Shown piece after piece: positions 34,132 through 41,663 of a stretch of DNA of 64,000 bases; the first letter of the stretch is position 1, and every line of letters begins with the position of its first letter. Source of the DNA: Candidatus Thermoplasmatota archaeon (GTDB taxonomy: Archaea; Thermoplasmatota; SW-10-69-26; JACQPN01; JAJPHT01); NCBI GenBank assembly GCA_035540375.1, contig DATLGO010000098.1, forward strand, positions 41,530 to 105,529, written 5' to 3'. The notes under the pieces are model-generated. The model was given only the letters and a program-made list of their open reading frames with translations, was not told where the DNA came from and did not search any database. The position numbers and the translations under genes were made by a program.

Positions 34132-34292
34132 GCTCCGGACCCGCGCGCGCCGGGCGCTTGGGCCTTCTCGCCGCTTCGTCGAACGGGCGGTCGCGCAGGC
34201 GGGGCCCGAACGGGTGGCGCAGGCCGGTGCCCGATCCGACCTTCAGGATCCGCGTCGACCTGCGGATCATCGCAACGGCGGACCCGCTTCGC

Positions 34293-35450
34293 TCAGATCC
34301 CCAGGATCTCCCCGCCGATGATGACCTTCTGGATCTCGTTCGTGCCCTCGTAGATGCCGATGATCTTCGAGTCGCGCCAGTAGCGTTCGACGGGGTACTC
34401 GCCGCTGAAGCCGTTGCCGCCGTGGAGCTGCACGGCGCGCTCGGTGACGCGCGTGCAGGCTTCGCCCGCGTGGAGCTTCGCCAGCGACACCGCGAGGCGG
34501 TTGTCGAGGCCCTGGTCCTTCATCCACGCGGCCTTGTACACAAGGAGTCGCATCATCTCGACCTCGAGGGCCATGTAGGCGATGTGCTCCTTCACGAGCT
34601 GGAAGGATCCGATCTTCATGCCGAACGCCTCGCGGCTCTTCACGTAGGCGACGCTCGCGTCGAGCGCGGCCTGCGCGATGCCGACGGCGCCCGCGGCGAC
34701 CGAGAGGCGACCGCCGTTCAGGATCTTGTTCGCCTGCTCCCACCCCGAGCCGGGCGCGCCGATCATGCGGTCCGCGGGAATCGAGCAGTCTTCGTACAGC
34801 ATCTCGGCGGTGGGCGAGGCGCGCAGGCCGAGCTTGCGGTTGGACTCGATCGAGCCGACCTTGAAGCCGGGGTCGTCCTTGTGGACGATGAAGGTGCAGA
34901 TGCCTTCGCGCTTCTTCTTGGGGTCCCAGTCGTTCGTGCGCGCGTAGACGACGTGGTAGTCGGCCTTGCCGCCGTCCGAGATCCACATCTTGTGGCCGTT
35001 GATGACCCAGCGGTCGCCGACCTTCCTGGCGGTCGTGCGCAGGCCCGCGGCGTCCGAGCCGCTTTGCGGCTCCGTGAGGGCCCACGCCCCGCGCTTCTCG
35101 CCGGTCGAGATCTTCGGGAGGTAGAACCTCTTCTGCGCCTCCGAGCCGAAGAGGAGGACGTTCATGCCGAAGAGCGAGGTGTTGACGGAGATGGTGGTGC
35201 GCAGGGACGAGCAGCCTTTCGCGAGCTCCTCCGTGAGCATCGCGTAGGTGACGGCGTCGAGACCGGCCCCGCCGTATTCCGCGGGAATCGGCGCGCCGAG
35301 GAGGCCGACGGCGCCGAGCTTCCTGAAGACAGCGTCCGGAACCTCGCCGTCCTCCTCCCACTTCTCGACGTGCGGCGCGATCTCCTTCGCGACGAATTCC
35401 TGGACCGTCTGGCGGAGAAGCCTCTGCTCCTCGGTGATCGCGAACTCCAT
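34293..35450 (-). CDS. Acyl-CoA dehydrogenase
   Basis: A 385-residue FAD enzyme that oxidises acyl-CoA to enoyl-CoA and passes electrons to ETF. Seen: an N-terminal helical domain, AWALTEPQSGSDAAGLRTTA (the ACAD signature 1 and FAD loop), WISDGG, a C-terminal RSREAFGMKIGSFQLVKEHIA, and QLHGGNGFSGEYPVERYWRD with the catalytic-Glu region IYEGTNEIQ. Length is standard. A TATA-like GGTTTTATG at 35485-35493 precedes it. The etfBA operon at 2-4 kb is the expected acceptor. Confidence 0.95.
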   Translation of the reverse strand: MEFAITEEQRLLRQTVQEFVAKEIAPHVEKWEEDGEVPDAVFRKLGAVGLLGAPIPAEYGGAGLDAVTYAMLTEELAKGCSSLRTTISVNTSLFGMNVLLFGSEAQKRFYLPKISTGEKRGAWALTEPQSGSDAAGLRTTARKVGDRWVINGHKMWISDGGKADYHVVYARTNDWDPKKKREGICTFIVHKDDPGFKVGSIESNRKLGLRASPTAEMLYEDCSIPADRMIGAPGSGWEQANKILNGGRLSVAAGAVGIAQAALDASVAYVKSREAFGMKIGSFQLVKEHIAYMALEVEMMRLLVYKAAWMKDQGLDNRLAVSLAKLHAGEACTRVTERAVQLHGGNGFSGEYPVERYWRDSKIIGIYEGTNEIQKVIIGGEILGI

Positions 35451-35484
35451 GGGGACCGACTCAAGCCTTGAAAGGGCGACAAGG

Positions 35485-35493
35485 CATAAAACC
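35485..35493 (-). promoter_or_regulatory. TATA-like box for the acyl-CoA dehydrogenase gene
   Basis: GGTTTTATG on the minus strand, centred 39 bases before the ATG, giving a leader of roughly 12 bases. Confidence 0.5.
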
Positions 35494-35546
35494 CGGGTCT
35501 AGACCCGCGTCAAAACGCTCATCTCGGGTGAGCGCCTCGGGCCCCC

Positions 35547-36185
35547 GTGGTCGACACGAGCGCGCGCATCGTCCGCCCCGCGGAAGGGGGCTTCGAGACG
35601 CCGCTTTCGAAAGGCTCGTTCGTGGAAGCGGGCCCCGAACGACCGCTCGACGTTCCCGCGGGCGCCGCCGCCGTGCTCCTCGACGGGCTCCTCGGCGCCA
35701 CGCCGCCCTTCGGCTTCCTCCTCGCGGGCGCGACGCCCGTCACCGAGTCGCCGACCGTTCCTTCGAAGCTCTTCGTCTACGAACCCGCGATTGGGGAGGG
35801 CGACCCGGGGCTCCGGCGGCTGTCGCTCCTTCCCACGACGGCCCTCGAGGGGAACGCCTTCGTGCCCCTGGCGGAGACCCGGCGGCTCGCCGCCGCGCTG
35901 CTGCGCGTCGCGCCGGGCCGCGGCGTCACCGCGGGCCACGAGTCGGAGCGCGCCTTCCTCGTCCTTCGCGGGTCCGGCGTCGCGTTCATGGAGGATGGGA
36001 ACAACCTCGCCTACCAGCCGGGCGAGATCGTGCTCGTCCCGGCGGGCGACGCCGTGCGCCTCTGGGCCCGGGACCCCGACCCGCTCATCGCCGTCGTGTT
36101 CCAACCGCAAGCGGCTCCCGCGCCCAAGCGCACGCTTGCGGGCGAGGTCCAGCGCCTGCTCGGCGAGCGCGGTCGCGTCGAGTGA
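35547..36185 (+). CDS. Cupin-domain protein
   Basis: A 212-residue protein from GTG 35547. A first part (1-105) of unclear fold is followed by a cupin barrel: GVTAGHESERAFLVLRGSG carries the His-Glu motif 1 pattern and PGEIVLVPAGDAVRLWA the second. The second metal His is missing (DAVRLW), so it may be a non-catalytic binding cupin. No close neighbour suggests a ligand. Confidence 0.6.
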   Translation: MVDTSARIVRPAEGGFETPLSKGSFVEAGPERPLDVPAGAAAVLLDGLLGATPPFGFLLAGATPVTESPTVPSKLFVYEPAIGEGDPGLRRLSLLPTTALEGNAFVPLAETRRLAAALLRVAPGRGVTAGHESERAFLVLRGSGVAFMEDGNNLAYQPGEIVLVPAGDAVRLWARDPDPLIAVVFQPQAAPAPKRTLAGEVQRLLGERGRVE

Positions 36186-36195
36186 ACGGCCACAA

Positions 36196-36205
36196 GACGT
36201 TAACC
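36196..36205 (+). promoter_or_regulatory. TATA-like box GACGTTAACC
   Basis: It is centred 30 bases before ATG 36231; leaderless spacing. Confidence 0.45.
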
Positions 36206-36230
36206 GCGCCCGGCCCCTGCCACCAACGCC

Positions 36231-36437
36231 ATGCTCATGGAAACAAAGGGCCGCATCAAGCCCATGTTCTCCTGCATCGACGAGGCGCTCGACGAAGCCG
36301 TCAGGCTCCTCGGCGAGCGCTTCGGGGACGTGGACCAGCGCGCGGCCGTCGAGCTGACCGCGCTCCTCTACAGCACGAGGGATCGCGACCGGTTCATGGA
36401 ACGCGACCACGCCCACGACGTGCCCTACAGCACCTAA
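36231..36437 (+). CDS. Small acidic protein of unknown function
   Basis: A 68-residue protein rich in Asp, Glu and Arg, predicted helical (FSCIDEALDEAVRLLGERFGDVDQRAAVELTALL, in two helices), with a single Cys. A second ATG at 36237 is possible. It has its own TATA-like box, so it is a real small gene, but I recognise no family. Confidence 0.5.
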   Translation: MLMETKGRIKPMFSCIDEALDEAVRLLGERFGDVDQRAAVELTALLYSTRDRDRFMERDHAHDVPYST

Positions 36438-36445
36438 GTTTAAGG
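36436..36445 (+). promoter_or_regulatory. TATA-like box AAGTTTAAGG
   Basis: It is centred 27 bases before GTG 36468; the same TTTAAGG core recurs at 62066. Confidence 0.5.
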
Positions 36446-36467
36446 CCGACCTCCCGGATGGGCGACG

Positions 36468-36707
36468 GTGGCGCGCATCGCCTGGACCCCGAGCCTCGTC
36501 GCGGGCGTCACCCTCGGCCTCGTGATCCCGTTCGTCGTGACAGGCTACGCGCTCGGCGTCGTCTGGAACGATTTCATTCTGGGTTACGTCGTCGCGGCGC
36601 TCGCCTACGGCGCGGCTTTGCTCTACGCGCGTTTCTACATCACCTCCCGCGTGGCTGCCGCGAAGCGCCGGAAGGCCGCCGAGGATTCAAGACCGCGCGG
36701 GCCGTAA
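36468..36707 (+). CDS. Small two-helix membrane protein
   Basis: A 79-residue protein from GTG with two transmembrane helices (about residues 9-29 and 35-58) and a basic cytosolic tail (AAAKRRKAAEDSRPRG). No family recognised. Leaderless promoter spacing supports the start. Confidence 0.55.
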   Translation: MARIAWTPSLVAGVTLGLVIPFVVTGYALGVVWNDFILGYVVAALAYGAALLYARFYITSRVAAAKRRKAAEDSRPRGP

Positions 36708-36716
36708 CGGGACGGG

Positions 36717-37133
36717 ATGCCCGTCACGACGCGCTTTCCCGTGCGCTATCGCGAGGTCGACATGATGGGCCACGTCAACAACGCGGCCTACGTATCCTAT
36801 CTCGAGGACGCGCGCGTCGCGTACGTCCGACGGCTCGGCGCCGCCGCGCAGCTCGATCCCTCCGCGTTCCCTTTCATCCTCGCCCGGGTCGAGGTCGACT
36901 ACCGCGCGCCCCTCCACCTCGGCGACGAGGTCGAAATCGCGATCGAGGTCGCGCGCATCGGACGGTCGAGCTTCGATTTTGCGTATCGCATGACGCGCGC
37001 GCGGGAGCCTTCGCTCGTCGCCGAGGCGCGGACGGTGCAGGTCTGGTACGATTACGCGAAAGGGGCGAGCGCCGAGATTCCCCCGTGGTTCCGCGACGCG
37101 GTCGCGCGCGTCGCAGGCGAGCGGACCCCGTAG
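36717..37133 (+). CDS. Acyl-CoA thioesterase (hotdog fold, 4HBT)
   Basis: A 138-residue hotdog thioesterase. Seen: VRYREVDMMGHVNNAAYVSYLEDAR, the catalytic Asp and HVNNAxY motif of the YbgC/4-hydroxybenzoyl-CoA thioesterase group, then VDYRAPLHLGDEVEI. Length is normal. It hydrolyses acyl-CoA thioesters; with the acyl-CoA dehydrogenase upstream it fits fatty or aromatic acyl-CoA metabolism. Confidence 0.88.
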   Translation: MPVTTRFPVRYREVDMMGHVNNAAYVSYLEDARVAYVRRLGAAAQLDPSAFPFILARVEVDYRAPLHLGDEVEIAIEVARIGRSSFDFAYRMTRAREPSLVAEARTVQVWYDYAKGASAEIPPWFRDAVARVAGERTP

Positions 37134-37201
37134 CCCGGGCGGCCGGCCATCGAGCCATCCGTCACAATCGGCATCCCGCTTCGATCCTCGAACGATCGAG
37201 C

Positions 37202-38179
37202 ATGCGCGGCGCGACTGGGGCGACCGTCCTCGCGGTCCTCGCGGCGTCGCTCGCCGCCCCGGCCGCGGTCGCGGAAGCCCCGACCGCATGGATGCTCGTC
37301 GACGTCGACTTCCGCGGCGAGGCCACGATCCAGGTCTGGCTGGAGCACGACGTCGCGGCGGAGGTCGAGGTCTTCTGGACCGGCGGCTCGACCCGGCTTT
37401 CGCCCGTCCACGCCGCGCCCGCCGCCTTCGAGGGTCGCGTTCCGGGGTTCGTCCTCGGCCCCTCGTCGCGGCTCGTCGTGACGACGGCCCACGGCGCGTA
37501 CGAGACGGGCATCCTCGGCGCCCCCGCGGGCGTGTACACGCACGTCGTCTTCGCGAAGGGCGCGCCGGATGCGCGCGTCGCGGCGCCCCCGGACGCGCCG
37601 CTCGCGCCGCGGCGGACCGCCGAGACGGCGGAGCCTCCGCCCGGAATCCTCCTTGCGGGGGGCGCGCTCATCGCGACCGCGTACGTCCTCGCGCTCGGAT
37701 CCGCCCGCCGGCCGGAGAAGCGCGCGACCAAGCACGCGGCGCGCACGAACCGTGTCCTGGGCCGCCCCACGCTCGGCGCGGAGAACGAGGATCTCGCGCG
37801 CTACCTCGACACGACGTGGCCGAGCGCGGAGGCCGGTCGCGCGGCCGCCGAGGGCCTCGCGCCCCGCCACGCGGGCGACGTCCTCGACGCGTTGAGCGCG
37901 CGGGGCGGGATCGTCGCGGAGATCGTCGCGATCCGACCGAGCGCCATGGTGCTCAGGGTCGCCGGGGGTTGCGCCTACGCCTGCGGCTTCCTCGCGCGCG
38001 CGTTCGAGTCGCTCGCCACCGGTCCCGTCATCGTCGAGGAGGGTCCGTGCCAAGCGACGCCCGGGGCGCCCCGGGACCGTCCGCAGCCGGTGGTCGCGGG
38101 CCTCCATCGAAGGCGATGGAAGCCCTGCGAGATCGTGGTCCACGCGGACCTCATCGGCGCGCGGGGACCCCGGAAATAA
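37202..38179 (+). CDS. Membrane protein with extracellular and Cys-containing cytosolic domain
   Basis: A 325-residue protein: signal peptide (1-24), an extracellular beta domain (28-125), one transmembrane helix (about 150-170), and a cytosolic domain of about 150 residues. The last part reads GGCAYACGFLARAFE ... VIVEEGPCQATPG ... KPCEIVVHADL; this pattern of an early Cys, a Gly-helix and two later Cys recalls the V4R-type output/binding domain, but I could not confirm it. Possibly a membrane sensor of small molecules or metals. Confidence 0.5.
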   Translation: MRGATGATVLAVLAASLAAPAAVAEAPTAWMLVDVDFRGEATIQVWLEHDVAAEVEVFWTGGSTRLSPVHAAPAAFEGRVPGFVLGPSSRLVVTTAHGAYETGILGAPAGVYTHVVFAKGAPDARVAAPPDAPLAPRRTAETAEPPPGILLAGGALIATAYVLALGSARRPEKRATKHAARTNRVLGRPTLGAENEDLARYLDTTWPSAEAGRAAAEGLAPRHAGDVLDALSARGGIVAEIVAIRPSAMVLRVAGGCAYACGFLARAFESLATGPVIVEEGPCQATPGAPRDRPQPVVAGLHRRRWKPCEIVVHADLIGARGPRK

Positions 38180-38269
38180 GGGTTCTGGATCAAGCGTCGA
38201 TCGATCTTCGAGCGCTAGCCGACACGCTCATGACCACTGGGCGTCCTCTTCAACCCCGGTGAATAGGTC

Positions 38270-38419
38270 GTGAAGAAGGGGAAGAAGATGCCCTCGATCG
38301 AGCTCGAGGGGCACTCCGAGGCGCGGTTCGTCCTCAAGGACGGGAAGATCATCCGCGTGGAGGAGCGCCCGGACATGAAGAGCTTCGGCGAGGCGCCGCG
38401 CGGGCCGGACCGACGTTAG
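38270..38419 (+). CDS. Small hypothetical protein
   Basis: A 49-residue frame from GTG: MKKGKKMPSIELEGHSEARF followed by VLKDGKIIRVEERPDMKSFGEAPRG. It looks like one beta-hairpin with charged ends. In-frame codon bias (G/C third bases) is like neighbouring genes. The start is uncertain (GTG 38270 or ATG 38288). Weak call. Confidence 0.4.
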   Translation: MKKGKKMPSIELEGHSEARFVLKDGKIIRVEERPDMKSFGEAPRGPDRR

Positions 38420-38466
38420 ACTGACTCCGGAAGGGTTCTTGCGGGGCCGCGGCGCTCCTCGTCGCG

Positions 38467-38958
38467 ATGCCGCCCCGCATCCACCCGTCCGCCTACGTGC
38501 ATCCGACCGCCGCGCTTCTCGGCGACGTGGACATCGCCGCGCGCGCGAGCGTCTGGCCGCACGCGAGCCTCCGCGCCGACATGGGGCCGATCCGGGTCGG
38601 CGAGGCGACGAGCATCCAGGATGGATGCGTTCTCCACACCGACCCGGGCGGGTCGGTCGAACTCGGACGCTACGTGACGGTGGGGCATCGCGCGGTCGTG
38701 CACGGAGCGACCGTCGGCGACGAGACCATCGTCGGCATGGGCGCCATCATCCTCGAAGGCGCGCGCGTGGGCCGGGGCTGCATCGTCGCTGCCGGGGCCG
38801 TCGTGAAGGAAGGATCCGAGATCCCGGACCACGCGCTCGTCGCGGGCGTCCCCGCGAGGGTCGTCCGCATCGACGAGGCGCTCGTCGCGCGGGCGCGTCC
38901 GAACGCCGAGCGGTACGTGGCGCTCGCGGAGCGCTACCGCAAGGGCGAGATTTCGTAA
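38467..38958 (+). CDS. Gamma-carbonic-anhydrase-like hexapeptide protein
   Basis: A 163-residue left-handed beta-helix protein of the gamma-CA/YrdA group. Seen: IHPSAYVHPTAALLGDV, hexapeptide repeats, and the metal histidines in LHTD (near 57) and VGHRAVVHGA (near 76 and 81), then the typical VGMGAIILEGARVG. A C-terminal helix follows. Metal-binding His triad is complete by eye, so CO2 hydration or an acyltransfer-like activity is possible. Confidence 0.85.
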   Translation: MPPRIHPSAYVHPTAALLGDVDIAARASVWPHASLRADMGPIRVGEATSIQDGCVLHTDPGGSVELGRYVTVGHRAVVHGATVGDETIVGMGAIILEGARVGRGCIVAAGAVVKEGSEIPDHALVAGVPARVVRIDEALVARARPNAERYVALAERYRKGEIS

Positions 38959-38989
38959 CCCTCAAGGCCCGACGGGCGCGTGGACCCGC

Positions 38990-39718
38990 GTGCTCGTCCT
39001 CGACCTCGCGCGCATCTTCCTCGGAACGGCCATCCTCGCGTTCGGCTCGTTCACGGACCTCGCGTGGCGTCGGGCGCCGAACGCGCTCTGGATCGCGCTT
39101 GCGGCGGGCGGCGCCGTGCTTCTCGCCGCGGAGGTCGCGCTCGAGACAGAATCCGTGCTCGCGCGCTGGCACTATCTCGCGCTCGTGCCCGTGTTCATCG
39201 TGTTCATCTACGTGATGTACCAGCTCGGCCTCATCGCGGGCGGCGCGGACGCGAAGGCGCTCATGGCGCTTGCCATCCTCGCGCCCTTTCCCCTTGCGGT
39301 CGCGGAGGGGCTCCCCTTCGCCCCGAGCCCCATGCCGGGACCGCTCACCATCCTCGGAAACGCGCTCGTCGCCTTCGCGTTCGTTCCGCTCGCCTTCGCG
39401 GGCTGGAACCTCGCGCGCGGGGACATCCGGTTCCCCGCGCTCCTCCTTGGATACCGCGCGGACGTCGCGTCGCTCGGGCGCACGCACGTCTGGCCGATGG
39501 AGCGCGTCGAGGAAGGCAAGCTCCGGCTCGTCGTCTTCCCCTCGCGGGACGAGCGCGACATCGACGAGGAGAAGGCCGCGCTCGAGGCCGCGGGCGCGAA
39601 GCGCGTGTGGGTGACGCCGAAGCTCCCGTTCCTCGTGCCGCTTCTCGTGGGATTCGTCGCGGCCTGGGTCGCGGGCGACGCGCTCTTCGCCATCATCCGG
39701 GCGGTCGCCGGACGCTGA
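38990..39718 (+). CDS. Archaeal A24 prepilin peptidase
   Basis: A 242-residue membrane protease that cleaves class III signal peptides of archaeal pilins and archaellins. Seen: six or so transmembrane helices, and the two catalytic aspartates in FGSFTDLAWRRAPN (near 24) and GGADAKALMALAIL (near 87, GxGD-like). A large soluble loop (about 150-210) lies before the last helix, as in PibD/FlaK relatives. A likely substrate in the window is the pilin-like protein at 44518-46263. Confidence 0.85.
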   Translation: MLVLDLARIFLGTAILAFGSFTDLAWRRAPNALWIALAAGGAVLLAAEVALETESVLARWHYLALVPVFIVFIYVMYQLGLIAGGADAKALMALAILAPFPLAVAEGLPFAPSPMPGPLTILGNALVAFAFVPLAFAGWNLARGDIRFPALLLGYRADVASLGRTHVWPMERVEEGKLRLVVFPSRDERDIDEEKAALEAAGAKRVWVTPKLPFLVPLLVGFVAAWVAGDALFAIIRAVAGR

Positions 39719-40636
39719 TCAGGCGGCCCCGTCCGGCTCGTCGGCGCCGCCCCGGTCCTCCACCACGCGCGCCTTGACCTCGAGCTGCGTCTCGGCGGGG
39801 CTCGATCGGCTCCGGACCGCGACCCGCACCGCGGCCTCCGTGCCCTCGGGGGCGCCCGCGGGCGCCCGCACCATGAGGTAGAGGGTGCGCGTTTCGCCGG
39901 GGCCGATCTCGACCTCCGGCGTCGTCATGAACGCCGACCACCCTTCGGGGGCCGGACCCACCGAGCAGCTCGCGGTGTCGCGGTCGCGGCCGCGGTTCGC
40001 GAGCGTCACTGGGAACGAGGCGCCGCGGCCCGGGCGGACGGCTTTCTCGGGCTCGGGCGTCGCGGCGAGGATCGCGCCCGGTCGGCGCCGCAGCACGAGG
40101 GCCGCGCCCGTCGCGACGACGCCCAGGGCGAGGAGCACGCCCCCGATGGGCAGGAGGTCCGCGGGCAGGCCGAAGGCGGGCGCGGGCGATTCGACGATGG
40201 CGGTCGCTTCCGTGGAGAGGGGAGGAAGCGCGATGGGCGTGGCCGGGCCGCCCGGGAACGTGCACGAGCCCGTCGCGGAGACGACGATGCGCGCGCGCTC
40301 CTCGGGACGGGCGCCGTCCGGGGCCTTGACGGCCACCGTGAGGGAGGTGCGACCCCCCGACGGGACGGTGAGGTCCTGCCCGTCGATGCGCGCGGTCCAG
40401 CCGGAGGGCGCGGCGACGGAGACCTTGAGCCGCGCCTCGCCGCCCGGAAGCGGGGGCGACGGGGCCGCGTTCTCGAACACGACCGAGAGCGCCGCGTCGC
40501 CGCCGTTCCTCGGCACGTACACCGGGTCGGGCGTCGCGCTCACGGTGACGCGCGCGCAGTTGGGCGCCTGGGCCGCGGCATGGGGCGCGAGGATGGCCAG
40601 GAGCACGACGGCGAGGAGGACCGGCGAGGCCCGCAT
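39719..40636 (-). CDS. Beta-sandwich membrane protein A, NEW3-like
   Basis: A 305-residue protein: signal peptide, an extracellular beta-sandwich (25-135, two Cys), a central transmembrane helix (about 155-178), and a second NEW3-type beta-sandwich (185-290). It is paralogous to the next gene. If the signal peptide is removed, the second sandwich would be cytosolic, which is unusual. ATG 40636, 28 bases after a TATA-like box, is favoured over 40648. It overlaps no gene; its stop abuts that of the peptidase gene. Confidence 0.65.
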   Translation of the reverse strand: MRASPVLLAVVLLAILAPHAAAQAPNCARVTVSATPDPVYVPRNGGDAALSVVFENAAPSPPLPGGEARLKVSVAAPSGWTARIDGQDLTVPSGGRTSLTVAVKAPDGARPEERARIVVSATGSCTFPGGPATPIALPPLSTEATAIVESPAPAFGLPADLLPIGGVLLALGVVATGAALVLRRRPGAILAATPEPEKAVRPGRGASFPVTLANRGRDRDTASCSVGPAPEGWSAFMTTPEVEIGPGETRTLYLMVRAPAGAPEGTEAAVRVAVRSRSSPAETQLEVKARVVEDRGGADEPDGAA

Positions 40637-40658
40637 GATCCATGGCACTACGGCGTAG

Positions 40659-40669
40659 GCTTTTAAGGA
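40659..40669 (-). promoter_or_regulatory. TATA-like box TCCTTAAAAGC
   Basis: It is centred 28 bases before ATG 40636 on the minus strand. Confidence 0.55.
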
Positions 40670-40673
40670 TTTG

Positions 40674-41564
40674 TCAATCCCCGGCGCGGCGCTCGACCCC
40701 GGGTTCCCAGGGGCGCTGCCCGACGGTGACGTCGAGCTCCCGCTCGGCGACGTCCCGCGGGTGCGCGCGCGAGGCGGCCCGCACCACGACCCTGCCCTTC
40801 GCGCCCATGCGCGTGCCCGGGGGCGGGCGCACCGACACCCAGAACCGGATCTCCTCCTTGCCTTCGAGCTCGACCTCGGGCACCGCGACGAACGCCGTCC
40901 ATCCGGCGCTCGCCTCGGCCGACACGAGGGCCGTCACGGGCTCGCCGCGCCGGTTCTCGATCGCGACCGAGACCCTCCCCCCGTCGGCGGGCGTGACCTC
41001 GAAGGCGGAGCGTTCGGGCGTGAGCACGAGCCGGCTCTCGCGGCTTCGCGCAACGGCGACGACGGAGACGGCCCCCACGACGACGACGGCGAGGGAGGCG
41101 AGCGCGCCCCATGGAAGGGGGGAGGGCGCGAGCCCCGCTTCGAGCGTGAGCGTCGAGGAGGCGCTCGTCTGGATGGCGGAGACGCCCTCGACCTGGCACG
41201 CGAAGGCGGCCGTGACGACGATGCGACCGTCGGCGTTGCCCGCGCCGCGCGCGGGCGCGGTCACGGTCAGATGGTCGAGGATCTCGTCGCCGGGCCCGAG
41301 GCTCACGGGGTTCGTCTCGAGCTGGAAGGTCCACCCGGGGGGACCCGTGACGTTCAGGCGGGCGACGGCGCGCGCCACCGGGGCCTCGTTCGGGTTCTCG
41401 ATCACGAGCGGGATCGTAACCGAGGCGCCTGGATCGACGAGGCCCGGGAGGCCTTCCGGCGCGACGAGCGTTGGGCGCATGCAGCCGGTGGAGGCCTGGG
41501 CATCGGCGACGACCGCGACCGCGAGGATCGCGAGGACGAGGCCAAGGACCGCCGGCGCGCGCAT
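40674..41564 (-). CDS. Beta-sandwich membrane protein B, NEW3-like
   Basis: A 296-residue paralogue of the 39719 gene: signal peptide ending VADA, outer beta-sandwich with two Cys (GCMRP, AFACQV), a transmembrane helix (about 150-172), and an inner beta-sandwich whose strands EVELEGKEEIRFWVSVRPPPG match TPEVEIGPGETRTLYLMVRAP of its paralogue. Same order and size of parts, so the pair arose by tandem duplication. Function unknown. Confidence 0.65.
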   Translation of the reverse strand: MRAPAVLGLVLAILAVAVVADAQASTGCMRPTLVAPEGLPGLVDPGASVTIPLVIENPNEAPVARAVARLNVTGPPGWTFQLETNPVSLGPGDEILDHLTVTAPARGAGNADGRIVVTAAFACQVEGVSAIQTSASSTLTLEAGLAPSPLPWGALASLAVVVVGAVSVVAVARSRESRLVLTPERSAFEVTPADGGRVSVAIENRRGEPVTALVSAEASAGWTAFVAVPEVELEGKEEIRFWVSVRPPPGTRMGAKGRVVVRAASRAHPRDVAERELDVTVGQRPWEPGVERRAGD

Positions 41565-41630
41565 GGAGGGCGATTCCGCCCCGGCGTCAGAAACCTTTCG
41601 AATGCGCGCTCTTTCGGGGATCCTGGGGAG

Positions 41631-41640
41631 CGGTTAAATC
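41631..41640 (+). promoter_or_regulatory. TATA-like box CGGTTAAATC
   Basis: It is centred 28 bases before GTG 41664 and supports a leaderless GTG start for hef; the same GGTTAAAT core precedes the DUF1616 gene. Confidence 0.6.
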
Positions 41641-41663
41641 CTCAGGGCTCCGTCCCCGCATCC

